Of a stretch of DNA of 12,769 bases, positions 1 to 6,241 are shown piece after piece. The notes under the pieces were generated by a model that had not been told where the DNA came from, searched no databases, and saw only the letters and a list, made by a program, of their open reading frames with translations. The DNA lies in assembly GCA_005879065.1 (NCBI GenBank), contig VBLU01000087.1, positions 1-12,769 on the forward strand, read 5' to 3'. Made by a program: the position numbers and the translations under genes. The stretch is from Methanobacteriota archaeon (GTDB lineage Archaea; Thermoplasmatota; Thermoplasmata; RBG-16-68-12). Position 1 is the stretch's first letter. Each line of letters starts with the position of its first letter.

Positions 1-2057
1 CGCGCCTTCACGGCGCCCTCCCGCATCTCCATCTCCTTCTCTTTCTGGTACGTGCGGCGCTTGAACTCTTCCTCCCGATCGCGCAGCCTTTGCTCCCACG
101 CCTCCAGCTGGGATTCGCGATCCAAGTCGCGCATGCCGGGCGTCGACCCGCCCGCCCGACCCTCGCGGGTCTTCGTCTCGAGTTCGAGGGCCTTGAGCTG
201 GACGTCCGATTCGCGTTCCTCGATTTCCTTCGCCCTTTCGAGGAGGTTCCGGTTCTCCTCGTTCAGCCGTTTGATCTCGGCCTGGAGGTTCGCCTGCATA
301 TCGGACAATTTCTTCTCTCGGGTGCCGAGCGTCTCCTTCTGCCGTCGGATGTCTTCCGCGTTGGACCCGACGGCGGCCTCTTTCATCTTCGCGTCCTTGA
401 AAAGTTCCGAGTACTTCTTCGTCCTGTCATCGACGCCTTTCTGCGCTTCCTCGACAGCCGCCGCCTGTCGGTTGATCTCCGCGGCCCGTTGTCGCAACGT
501 CGCTTCCTGGTCCGCAATCGCCTTTTCTCGAGACACGAACTCAGTCTCGCGATCCTCGTACATCCGGCGTTGACCTTGGAACTGCTTGTCGATCCGCGTC
601 GCGTTCTCGTACCGTTCGCGGAGTTGGCTCTCGAGCGTCCTGAGGTCGACCTCCTGCTTGCCGACCTCCTTCTCCTTGGCGAGGATCTTGGACTCCCATT
701 CTTTCAGCTCTCGGATCCGGGTCGCCTCCGCCGCAGAGGTCGTGCCCCCGAGCCGCTCCGATTTCATGCGGATTTCGGAGTCCTTCAACTGCAATTCCTT
801 CTCCTTCTTCAGGAGGGTCGTACGGGTCGAGTCGAACGTCTTCTCGTGCTCCAGCAGCCGGGCCTCGCGCTCCTCGATGGACTTGAGCTTCGTCTCCGAG
901 CCCCGGACCTTCGAGGTGAGCTCGATGGACGCCCTTTTCACTTCCTTCTCCCGCTCCGCCAAGGAAGCCTCCCGCGTGCTCACGGCCTGTCGGGTCTTCT
1001 CCAACTCCGTCTTCAGGGTGGCCAGGTCGCTGTCCCGGAGGCGGATCTCTTCCGCCTTCGCCTCGATCTCCGCCCGGGCGGACGCGACCTTGCGGTCCAG
1101 GTCCCTCAATTGGGTGCTCCCTTTCTCGATGGAGACCTCGCGGGTCGTGACCTCGGCGAGTTTCGTCTTCAGGTCCTTCGCCTGGTCCTCGAGCTCCTGC
1201 TGCAAGGCTTCCAGGTGGGCCTCCCGGCCGCGGAGGGCCCGCTCCTTGTAGTCCAAGGCCTCCCGTTTCTTCTGGTAGTCCTGCTGGACCATGGCGACCT
1301 TCGAGTTGTCGGCCTTCAGGATTTCCCGCTGGTACACGGAGGTCGAGGACGCGATGATATGGAGAAGGGATCCGGAGATCTCCGTCGTGAGCGCCCCGAT
1401 GAGGTACGTGAAGGTGTAGAGGTTTCGACCATCGATTGTCAATATAGAGAGATTGGGATCGAAGAGTGTCAAGAAGACCATGAGAACAGGGAGGAACAAG
1501 GCCAACCCGAAGCTAGCCACCTTTCGACCACTGAGGCCCTGCCATGTCATGCCAATGGAAACAATCGTGAGCGGCACGCCCGCGGCCGAAAGCGGGTAAA
1601 TGAAGGGGATGAGCCAGTCTGGCAGGATCTTCTGCATCGCAAGGATGATTGCAAACGCAACGACGAAGAAGAGGACCATTCCCACGCAGGAGCTTGCGAA
1701 GTGGCTGGATACGTAGTGACGTCGATAGGGTTCCCGTTTCAGGCGTACGGCATCCCAGGAAGTCAGGGCGCCAGCGACCGCCGGAAGAAGCCAGAGGATG
1801 TGGTCGAGCCGAAGTCCGGTAATCGGTGAGGGCTGGGCCGCAAAAAACACGAGGAGAATCACGTTGAACGCGAACGCGAAGGCGGCTAGGAATCCGTATC
1901 CGTGGGCGTGCCGCGCGAACGTGAGTTGCAGCATGCCCTGTTGGGCGGAGGCGGCCTCGGACGCCTGGATCGGCTTCGACGGCTTCAGCCTCTCCAACGT
2001 TGGTCGGAACCCCGACTTGGGGGCCGGCGGCTTACTAGAACTCGCCTTGCGGGCCAT
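1..2057 (-). CDS. Polytopic membrane protein with giant cytoplasmic-type coiled coil (3' end beyond window)
   Basis: The frame opens with ATG at 2057 and stays open for 685 codons to the left edge, so the C-terminus is missing. Residues 1-50 are a basic, Ser/Pro/Ala-rich soluble leader. Hydrophobic spans lie near 53-74, 85-102, 122-142, 147-169 and 180-198, with a weaker one near 214-236. From about residue 245 to the edge the protein is almost pure charged heptad-like sequence rich in Glu, Lys, Arg, Gln and Leu, with recurring 'REKE/EERE' patterns and one Gly/Pro-containing break near residue 650, a long parallel coiled coil by inspection. I do not recognise a family. A scaffold, tether or cell-envelope organiser is plausible, but that is inference. 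A TATA-like box sits about 56 bases upstream. Long open frames on the opposite strand across this gene are composition-driven shadows. Confidence 0.85.
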   Translation of the reverse strand, partial: MARKASSSKPPAPKSGFRPTLERLKPSKPIQASEAASAQQGMLQLTFARHAHGYGFLAAFAFAFNVILLVFFAAQPSPITGLRLDHILWLLPAVAGALTSWDAVRLKREPYRRHYVSSHFASSCVGMVLFFVVAFAIILAMQKILPDWLIPFIYPLSAAGVPLTIVSIGMTWQGLSGRKVASFGLALFLPVLMVFLTLFDPNLSILTIDGRNLYTFTYLIGALTTEISGSLLHIIASSTSVYQREILKADNSKVAMVQQDYQKKREALDYKERALRGREAHLEALQQELEDQAKDLKTKLAEVTTREVSIEKGSTQLRDLDRKVASARAEIEAKAEEIRLRDSDLATLKTELEKTRQAVSTREASLAEREKEVKRASIELTSKVRGSETKLKSIEEREARLLEHEKTFDSTRTTLLKKEKELQLKDSEIRMKSERLGGTTSAAEATRIRELKEWESKILAKEKEVGKQEVDLRTLESQLRERYENATRIDKQFQGQRRMYEDRETEFVSREKAIADQEATLRQRAAEINRQAAAVEEAQKGVDDRTKKYSELFKDAKMKEAAVGSNAEDIRRQKETLGTREKKLSDMQANLQAEIKRLNEENRNLLERAKEIEERESDVQLKALELETKTREGRAGGSTPGMRDLDRESQLEAWEQRLRDREEEFKRRTYQKEKEMEMREGAVKA

Positions 2058-2112
2058 GGAGTCCCTAATTGCACCTGCGGCTGGGAGGGCTGATGCAAAC
2101 AAACTTGGTACG

Positions 2113-2122
2113 TTTACATAAA
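2113..2122 (-). promoter_or_regulatory. TATA-like box for the coiled-coil membrane protein
   Basis: The minus strand reads TTTATGTAAA, an AT-rich island in GC-rich surroundings, starting 56 bases upstream of the ATG at 2057. An archaeal start site about 25 bases downstream would give a leader of roughly 30 bases. The box is nearly symmetric (TTTACATAAA on plus), so it could also fire towards the peroxiredoxin. Confidence 0.5.
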
Positions 2123-2148
2123 GGATGCGACGAGAAATACCAGACTTG

Positions 2149-2157
2149 ATACTATAC
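2149..2157 (+). promoter_or_regulatory. Candidate TATA-like box for the peroxiredoxin
   Basis: ATACTATAC lies in the divergent gap about 95 bases before the preferred ATG at 2253. It is the AT-rich element nearest the gene on the plus strand. The leader it implies (about 70 bases) is long for an archaeon, so the assignment is tentative; the box at 2113-2122 is the alternative. Confidence 0.3.
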
Positions 2158-2241
2158 TGCCTGAAGCGCCGCAATGACAGGAGAGACCCCGGTCACCAGC
2201 GGAATCGGTGACGTTATGCCGGACCGACGCTTGCACGATGC

Positions 2242-2246
2242 GAGGA
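2242..2246 (+). promoter_or_regulatory. Shine-Dalgarno GAGGA deciding the peroxiredoxin start
   Basis: GAGGA ends six bases before the ATG at 2253. This favours that codon over the in-frame ATG at 2238 and GTG at 2208. The family's typical N-terminus (Met-Leu-x-x-Gly-x-x-Ala-Pro-Asp-Phe) also begins exactly there. Confidence 0.6.
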
Positions 2247-2252
2247 ATCTCG

Positions 2253-2705
2253 ATGCTCGCGGTTGGCGAAACGGCCCCCGACTTCGCGTTGCGATCCGAC
2301 GACGGACGGCGGATGTCCCTGAAGGACTTCCGAGGGAAGAAGGTCGTCCTGTATTTCTACCCGAAGGACGACACGCCGGGATGCACGAAGGAAGCGTGCA
2401 GCTTCCGAGACAACCTCGGTCGCGTGACCTCGAAGGGAGCGGTCGTCCTCGGAGTCAGTCGGGACGACGCCGCGAGCCACGGCAAGTTCCGCGACAAGTA
2501 CCATCTGAACTTCCCGCTGTTGAGCGACGACGAGGGCAAGGTGACGGAGGCCTACGGCGTCTGGAAAAAGAAGAACCTGTACGGTCGCCAACATTTCGGG
2601 ATCGAACGCACGACCTTCCTCATTGACGAGAATGGCAAAATCACTCGAGTCTGGCCCAAGGTCCACGTCGAAGGCCACACGGACGAAGTGCTCGCCGCGC
2701 TCTGA
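2253..2705 (+). CDS. bcp: Thioredoxin-dependent peroxiredoxin, Bcp/PrxQ type
   Basis: 150 residues, the usual length for Bcp/PrxQ. The enzyme reduces hydrogen peroxide and organic hydroperoxides in the cytoplasm, using a thioredoxin-like donor. The N-terminus has the family's Gly-x-x-Ala-Pro-Asp-Phe pattern. The active site FYPKDDTPGCTKEAC (residues 35-49) shows Thr41, Pro42, peroxidatic Cys44 and a second Cys49 four residues on, the resolving-cysteine arrangement of two-Cys atypical PrxQ proteins. Arg119 in the late 'GIERTTFLID' segment matches the conserved active-site arginine. The start at 2253 was chosen for the GAGGA site and family alignment; in-frame starts at 2208 and 2238 would add a cysteine-containing tail unlike the family. 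It is followed after 48 bases by a small PUA/ASCH-like gene in the same direction, possibly co-transcribed. Confidence 0.95.
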   Translation: MLAVGETAPDFALRSDDGRRMSLKDFRGKKVVLYFYPKDDTPGCTKEACSFRDNLGRVTSKGAVVLGVSRDDAASHGKFRDKYHLNFPLLSDDEGKVTEAYGVWKKKNLYGRQHFGIERTTFLIDENGKITRVWPKVHVEGHTDEVLAAL

Positions 2706-2753
2706 CGAGAGAAAGCTTCATCTCCGCTCGGGGATTCGTCCGCGGACGCGTCC

Positions 2754-3110
2754 ATGATCCCACCGAACGCGGCGCCACCCAAGACGATCGTGATCGTGTA
2801 TCCGGGTGCAGAGGAGAAAATTCGCAAACAATACGTCTACCAGACCTACCTCACACCGCAGGAACACGACCGGATCGCGCTCGTTCCCGGGAACCGTCTC
2901 GTCGTGAAATTCAAAGACGAGGTCGTCGGGGAAGGACAAGCCATCCTCGTCGAGAGGACGCTGCTCGAACGCCTTTCTCCCTATGATGCGATGTCGGCGG
3001 GATACGAGACCGTGGACGCCCAAAAGAAGCATGTCCTCCAAACGGTCCTCGCGGGCGTGAAGAAACCCGAGAAGGCCGAGTTCTGGAAGGTCTTGTTTCG
3101 CTGGCTTTGA
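2754..3110 (+). CDS. Small PUA/ASCH-like protein
   Basis: 118 residues, ATG start, 48 bases after the peroxiredoxin. The layout is a short strand (TIVIVYPG, 11-18), a segment starting Lys-Tyr-Val, then 'VPGNRLVVKFKDEVVGEGQAILVERTLL' spread over 44-71, a Gly-Tyr-Glu-Thr turn at 83-86, a helix near 88-100 and a closing strand (FWKVLFRW). The order 'G-(D/N)-R-l-v-v-x-F, a-x-v-v, G-y-x-(s/t), helix, final strand' resembles ASCH and related PUA-fold domains, which bind RNA or modified nucleotides. That assignment is pattern recognition without a search. No catalytic residue can be named and no membrane segment is visible. It ends 12 bases before the stop of the convergent thyX. Confidence 0.75.
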   Translation: MIPPNAAPPKTIVIVYPGAEEKIRKQYVYQTYLTPQEHDRIALVPGNRLVVKFKDEVVGEGQAILVERTLLERLSPYDAMSAGYETVDAQKKHVLQTVLAGVKKPEKAEFWKVLFRWL

Positions 3111-3122
3111 CCCGGCGTCGGC

Positions 3123-3914
3123 CTAGACTTTGGACCGCAAGGTGGGACGCCACGAACCGGTCCCGTCTGGCAATTCTTTCCGTTGGAAATCCTGATAGAT
3201 GTTGGGATAGTCGCGTTTGCAAATCTGCGCGACCTGATCGAACACCATCCGGATCTCCACTTCCGCCGCGGGATCCGTCCTCATCTCGATCACCCACCGC
3301 AACGTTCGATGGTTCGCGCTCCAGATGACGTTCGTCGCAAGTCCGTCCGGGAGAATACGGCGAAGGGCCGAGGTCAATCGTTTTTTCTCGTCCATCGTCA
3401 TCTTGTCCCAGGGAATGCTTCCCTCGAGCGCGCGGTAGGCCTCTTCAGACTGTTCCACCGCGGCCCTCATCGCTTCGGCCTGCTTGGGGCTGAGCTCGTC
3501 CGGGATCCAGAAGTTCACCTCCTTGGGCCGTACGTATCGAAGGGATTCTTGGCTCACCGCCACGCCGACTCGGTGCCGAACCAGCTCGTGCGTCATCACA
3601 CGAGAGACACCGATCATGACGAAATTGACCAGGCCGTGTTCCGCGACGCTCCCGTCGCCTTTCCGCAACAGGTTTTCAAAATAGTCTTTCGGGTCGAGCC
3701 GAATTTTCGTGACGTTCGGGTTCAATCCAATTTCGAACGATTCGTAACAGATCCGACCGGCGAGCTCGATGAGCGTCTCTCCGGTGTCCGGCGCCTTTTC
3801 GAACCGCGTCGATCCTTCCTTGGACACGCCGAGAGCGGCGAGCATTTGCTTGATCCCCTCTCGGTCGATCCGGGTCTCGCCAATCTTGATCACGATGGGC
3901 TTTGTTGCTCGCAT
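3123..3914 (-). CDS. thyX: Flavin-dependent thymidylate synthase with atypical signature
   Basis: 263 residues, within the ThyX range. ThyX makes dTMP from dUMP using FAD, NADPH and methylene-tetrahydrofolate, and replaces ThyA in many archaea. Visible hallmarks: 'GSVAEHG' (88-94) with the conserved Glu-His, the 'VSRVMTHELVRHR' helix (103-115), Ser124 followed by Leu-Arg-Tyr, the 'NVIWSANHRTLRWVIEMR' segment (195-212) and 'AEVEIR' (217-222) near the C-terminus. The signature is RHR-X8-S rather than the textbook RHR-X7-S, one residue longer. The start at 3914 (MRATKP) was chosen because a CTTAAG box lies 43 bases upstream and GGTGG precedes it; the frame extends upstream to 4181 but would then run through the neighbouring gene. 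It follows an unrelated helical gene on the same strand after 92 bases. Confidence 0.93.
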   Translation of the reverse strand: MRATKPIVIKIGETRIDREGIKQMLAALGVSKEGSTRFEKAPDTGETLIELAGRICYESFEIGLNPNVTKIRLDPKDYFENLLRKGDGSVAEHGLVNFVMIGVSRVMTHELVRHRVGVAVSQESLRYVRPKEVNFWIPDELSPKQAEAMRAAVEQSEEAYRALEGSIPWDKMTMDEKKRLTSALRRILPDGLATNVIWSANHRTLRWVIEMRTDPAAEVEIRMVFDQVAQICKRDYPNIYQDFQRKELPDGTGSWRPTLRSKV

Positions 3915-3956
3915 CGAATCCCACCCGCAGGCTCGGTCCCGAAAGAGCTCGACCGT

Positions 3957-3962
3957 CTTAAG
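3957..3962 (-). promoter_or_regulatory. CTTAAG promoter-like palindrome upstream of thyX
   Basis: CTTAAG sits 43 bases upstream of the chosen thyX start, in the 92-base gap after the preceding minus-strand gene. A start site about 25 bases downstream would leave a leader of 15-20 bases. The same hexamer occurs at 6184-6189 and 9046-9051, also intergenic. Confidence 0.45.
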
Positions 3963-4006
3963 GAGGACGATGGGTCTACGGGTCTCCGAGGCGCCAGCTA
4001 TCGTCG

Positions 4007-4693
4007 CTAGAGCCGGTTCACGATGAGGTTTAAGATGATGCCGAAGTCCTTCTCGGACACCTTCGGCGACGCGCCGAACATCGTCCGGATTCCGACGCTC
4101 CGGCTCACGCACCACGCGGCGCTTTCGATCGCGGATCGCGCTGCGAGTCTCTGCTCGTCCTTCGAGGCCGAGCCGTCCCACTCGCTCCCGAAGTTGTGGA
4201 CGGCGTTGATCACGCGTCGGAACTGAGTCGCTTGCGGAATCAGTTTCGCCTCAAGGACGGCGGCGATTCTCGCAGTGTACGTATGGAAGTCGACTTTGTG
4301 GGCCTCCCATTCCTCCACGATCTCGAAATGGCCCGCCTCCGAACAGACCCCGATGCTCGTGCTCTCGACGACGCCCTGCGCTCGCATGACGGCTTCGTGA
4401 GCCTTTCCCGTCCGGACCAGCTCGGTCGCCGCAGTCAGTCCCAATGCGTCATCGAGGAGTTCGAAAAGGGAGCTCCCTTGATGTTCCCGATTCCAAGGTT
4501 TCGCCAGGGCCTCCGCGTTCTTGCGAAGTCGTCCGCCCGCATGGATGAACGTATCGAGGGAGCTCGCCCCTTTCATGAGGCTCGTCTGAAGCTTGGACTC
4601 GTTGCCGGTCCAGGTCGAATCCCACAGGTAGTCGTGCAGTTGGCGGATGTCCCGGGTCAGCTGCCGATCGAGCACGGAGAAGGCAATCGCCAC
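4007..4693 (-). CDS. Helical protein of unknown function
   Basis: 228 residues starting at GTG 4693, preceded by GGGGAG with five bases of spacing. I do not recognise a family. The sequence appears mostly alpha-helical and soluble. A basic/aromatic N-terminal helix (DRQLTRDIRQLHDYLWDS, 9-26) is followed by amphipathic helices, a middle region with 'CSEAGHFEIVEEWEAHKVDFHTYT', and a C-terminal helix pair. There is no signal peptide, convincing membrane span, zinc motif or P-loop. It lies between the ABM-like gene (52 bases upstream) and thyX (92 bases downstream), all on the minus strand. Boxes in both gaps suggest separate transcription, so neighbourhood says little about its job. Expression as a real gene is supported by the long frame, the start context and the compact fit with neighbours. 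Confidence 0.8.
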   Translation of the reverse strand: MAIAFSVLDRQLTRDIRQLHDYLWDSTWTGNESKLQTSLMKGASSLDTFIHAGGRLRKNAEALAKPWNREHQGSSLFELLDDALGLTAATELVRTGKAHEAVMRAQGVVESTSIGVCSEAGHFEIVEEWEAHKVDFHTYTARIAAVLEAKLIPQATQFRRVINAVHNFGSEWDGSASKDEQRLAARSAIESAAWCVSRSVGIRTMFGASPKVSEKDFGIILNLIVNRL

Positions 4694-4726
4694 GTTCGCT
4701 CCCCGGGACGCGATGGGCCTCCCACC

Positions 4727-4733
4727 GAAAAAG
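4727..4733 (-). promoter_or_regulatory. T-run between ABM-like gene and helical gene (TATA or terminator)
   Basis: The minus strand reads CTTTTTC here, 12-19 bases after the ABM-like stop and 34 bases before the GTG at 4693. It could end the upstream transcript (archaeal oligo-T termination), act as the TATA-like box of the helical gene, or both. Confidence 0.3.
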
Positions 4734-4745
4734 GTTCTCCGTACG

Positions 4746-5051
4746 TTATCCGAGGTCCTGGACTTCGTACGGGACGACTTCCGGCGGCTGCGTCGTCAGG
4801 GGCAAGAGAGCGAAGAAATCGCCTCCTCTTGTCGGGTCCGATCGGAGTCGGCCTTCGAGGCGTCGAAGGGAGTCTTCGTCCTCGAACAGGGCGATTACCA
4901 CGCACTCCGTCGCCGGATGTTGACCTTGGCCGAGCCAGGCATCGCGGCAACCCGGCGATGCCCGGATTGCTTTGGCATGGCCTCGGAGGATTCGGAGTCC
5001 CTCGGCCTCCTTGCCCTCTCGGAAACGGAATCGAGCAAATCGAAGGAACAT
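4746..5051 (-). CDS. Small ABM/dimeric ferredoxin-fold protein
   Basis: 101 residues from ATG 5051. The pattern fits the antibiotic-biosynthesis-monooxygenase (ABM) type of dimeric alpha/beta barrel: an opening strand 'MFLRFARFRFREGKEAEGLRIL', a helix, then 'SPGCRDAWLGQG' (32-43), a strand 'ECVVIALFEDEDSLRRLEG' (49-67) and a final strand. ABM proteins range from heme or quinol monooxygenases to proteins of unknown role, and no substrate can be read from this sequence. The frame continues upstream to 5192, but the added part would be Cys/Pro-rich, cross the divergent promoter region and overlap the zinc-ribbon gene, so 5051 is preferred. A box reading GATAAAGTT lies 46 bases upstream. There is no obvious Shine-Dalgarno site. 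Confidence 0.8.
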   Translation of the reverse strand: MFLRFARFRFREGKEAEGLRILRGHAKAIRASPGCRDAWLGQGQHPATECVVIALFEDEDSLRRLEGRLRSDPTRGGDFFALLPLTTQPPEVVPYEVQDLG

Positions 5052-5096
5052 GGCGGGGCGAGCGCACGGATTCGCATAGAACTTGCGCAGACCGGC

Positions 5097-5105
5097 AACT
5101 TTATC
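5097..5105. promoter_or_regulatory. Shared TATA-like box in divergent gap
   Basis: AACTTTATC on plus, GATAAAGTT on minus. It lies 46 bases upstream of the ABM-like ATG (minus) and about 17-25 bases upstream of the GTG codons at 5122 and 5131 (plus). It could serve either direction; for the plus gene it implies a leaderless or nearly leaderless message. Confidence 0.4.
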
Positions 5106-5121
5106 TTCGCCCGGAGTCGTC

Positions 5122-5331
5122 GTGCGCTCCGTGTTCAGCCGGAAGAACATCGGGGGAGACCCGCAGAAGTGCGAGAAGTGCGGCTCCGACAAGGTCTTCT
5201 TCGTCCAACACGCCCACGGAAACTATCCGATCCTCGACTACGTCTGCCCGAAGTGCGACCTCGGCGGCGACCAAGGCGTTCCGGACTGGTATGTCTCCCC
5301 GACCGGGAGGGACGAGTCGGCCGACGAATGA
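5122..5331 (+). CDS. Zinc-ribbon protein 1
   Basis: 69 residues if started at GTG 5122, which has GGAG five bases upstream. GTG 5131 (leaderless with the box at 5097-5105) and ATG 5083 are alternatives. A first Cys-x2-Cys knuckle (CEKC) lies near residue 17, followed by 'GSDKVFFVQHAHGNYPILDYV' in pieces, and a second knuckle (CPKC) near residue 45, with an acidic tail. This spacing fits a single four-Cys zinc ribbon, a fold common in archaeal nucleic-acid or protein-binding adaptors. No more specific role can be given. It is followed after 18 bases by a second zinc ribbon in the same direction; the two probably share a transcript. Real-gene status is supported by the four cysteines and context. 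Confidence 0.75.
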   Translation: MRSVFSRKNIGGDPQKCEKCGSDKVFFVQHAHGNYPILDYVCPKCDLGGDQGVPDWYVSPTGRDESADE

Positions 5332-5349
5332 GACTCGAGGATGACGTCC

Positions 5350-5565
5350 ATGTCTGAGGTCGTCATCCGGGTGTTCCGAGTCAGCGGCTACGTGACCGGC
5401 CCGTGTCCGAAATGCTCCAAGGAGGAGAGAGGGCTCGTGATGTTCGAGGACTACGCCCTAGGCTGGGAGTGCCTCTCGTGCGGCGAGATCGGCCGGGCGG
5501 ACCGCGTGGAATGGATCGAGGGCAAGGATCCCGCCCTCGCGGACCTCGACGATGACGAGGAGTGA
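5350..5565 (+). CDS. Zinc-ribbon protein 2
   Basis: 71 residues. The ATG at 5350 is preferred over 5341, because GAGG (5337-5340) is nine bases from 5350 but abuts 5341. Two knuckles are visible, CPKC near residue 19 and CLSC near residue 41, with a strand-rich stretch between them and a strongly acidic C-terminus (Asp/Glu in most of the last ten positions). It looks like a small zinc-ribbon adaptor; partner unknown. The acidic tail could contact a basic partner, but that is inference. Its TGA (5563-5565) is followed immediately by the reverse complement of the stop of the convergent TPR gene, leaving no intergenic base. Confidence 0.78.
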   Translation: MSEVVIRVFRVSGYVTGPCPKCSKEERGLVMFEDYALGWECLSCGEIGRADRVEWIEGKDPALADLDDDEE

Positions 5566-6171
5566 CTAGAGGACGCCGCAGGCCGGGCAGATGCCGCGGC
5601 CATAACACCGCTCGCACTTTCGGTCGAGGCCGAGGAACTGACGGTGACCACGACCCTTGCAGGGCGGGCAGAAACCGGTGTCGCCACATCGTTCGCACGG
5701 TCGTTCGATCTTTCGGATCGCGAACGGCACTTGCTTGTTCGTCGGCTCCGCGACGGCCAGCGCGTGCAAGATTGCGAGGGCCTGCGGTCGCCCGGACTCC
5801 CGGTCTCGGCGGAACAGGAGGGAGGCCTTCAGCATTCGGGCTTTCCAATGGGTCGGCTCGACCCGGAGGACGTCCTCGATCGCCGCGAGGGCCTCGTCAA
5901 AGGTCTGAGATACCTGAGGGTCGTCCTGGAACTCTTCCTCGTACTCGATTTTTCGTTGTCCCAACGCCGCTTGGCGCGCTTTTCGGGCTTCCTCCGAGAG
6001 GCGAATCGCCTTGGCGAGGTGGGTGACAGCATAGAGCTCCCGGGTTTCCGTGTCGTCCGGAGTCTCGGCGTTTGCGACTTCGATCAGGCGAAGCGCTTCG
6101 TCGAACGCGCCGCGTTCCAGGGCAGCCTTTGCCTCGTCGAGCTTCGTCGGTGACACAGCCGGCGGCACCAT
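5566..6171 (-). CDS. TPR protein with DnaJ-type cysteine-rich zinc domain
   Basis: 201 residues from ATG 6171; leaderless GTG 6156 is an alternative that trims five residues. Residues about 8-60 and 90-145 form TPR-like helix pairs ('ALERGAFDEALRLIEVA', 'FDEALAAIEDVLRVEP'), separated by a charged helix rich in Arg, Lys and Glu. The C-terminus (159-198) holds eight cysteines as CERCGDTGFCPPCKGRG and CERCYGRGICPAC, the Cys-x2-Cys-x-Gly-x-Gly style of the DnaJ/Hsp40 zinc centre, enough for two zinc sites. There is no J-domain. By analogy it may bind unfolded or partner polypeptides; this is inference. It sits beside two zinc-ribbon genes, end to end with the second, and shares a divergent promoter region with the PH-like gene. 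Confidence 0.85.
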   Translation of the reverse strand: MVPPAVSPTKLDEAKAALERGAFDEALRLIEVANAETPDDTETRELYAVTHLAKAIRLSEEARKARQAALGQRKIEYEEEFQDDPQVSQTFDEALAAIEDVLRVEPTHWKARMLKASLLFRRDRESGRPQALAILHALAVAEPTNKQVPFAIRKIERPCERCGDTGFCPPCKGRGHRQFLGLDRKCERCYGRGICPACGVL

Positions 6172-6183
6172 GAAGGCGGTTCT

Positions 6184-6189
6184 CTTAAG
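6184..6189. promoter_or_regulatory. CTTAAG palindrome, possible bidirectional promoter
   Basis: CTTAAG in the divergent gap between the TPR-zinc gene and the PH-like gene. On plus it is 53 bases before ATG 6242. On minus it is only 13 bases before ATG 6171 but 28 bases before GTG 6156, the spacing expected for a leaderless start. It is symmetric, so one box could serve both directions. Confidence 0.4.
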
Positions 6190-6241
6190 GGTGCCCGTTT
6201 CCCGCGAACGTTCATCTTCCGGGAGATCCTTCGCCGCATCG

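Noticed and set aside
90..1829. Long plus-strand open frame (579 codons) opposite the coiled-coil gene, with two further frames at 52-573 and 586-1251
   Set aside because: Low-complexity Leu/Arg-rich or Ser/Arg-rich translations are the mirror of Glu/Lys/Arg-rich coiled-coil codons on the minus strand. There are no domains or start signals.
4007..4181. Longer thyX version starting at 4181
   Set aside because: It would extend through the whole gap and into the neighbouring gene's coding region. The CTTAAG box and family length support the start at 3914.
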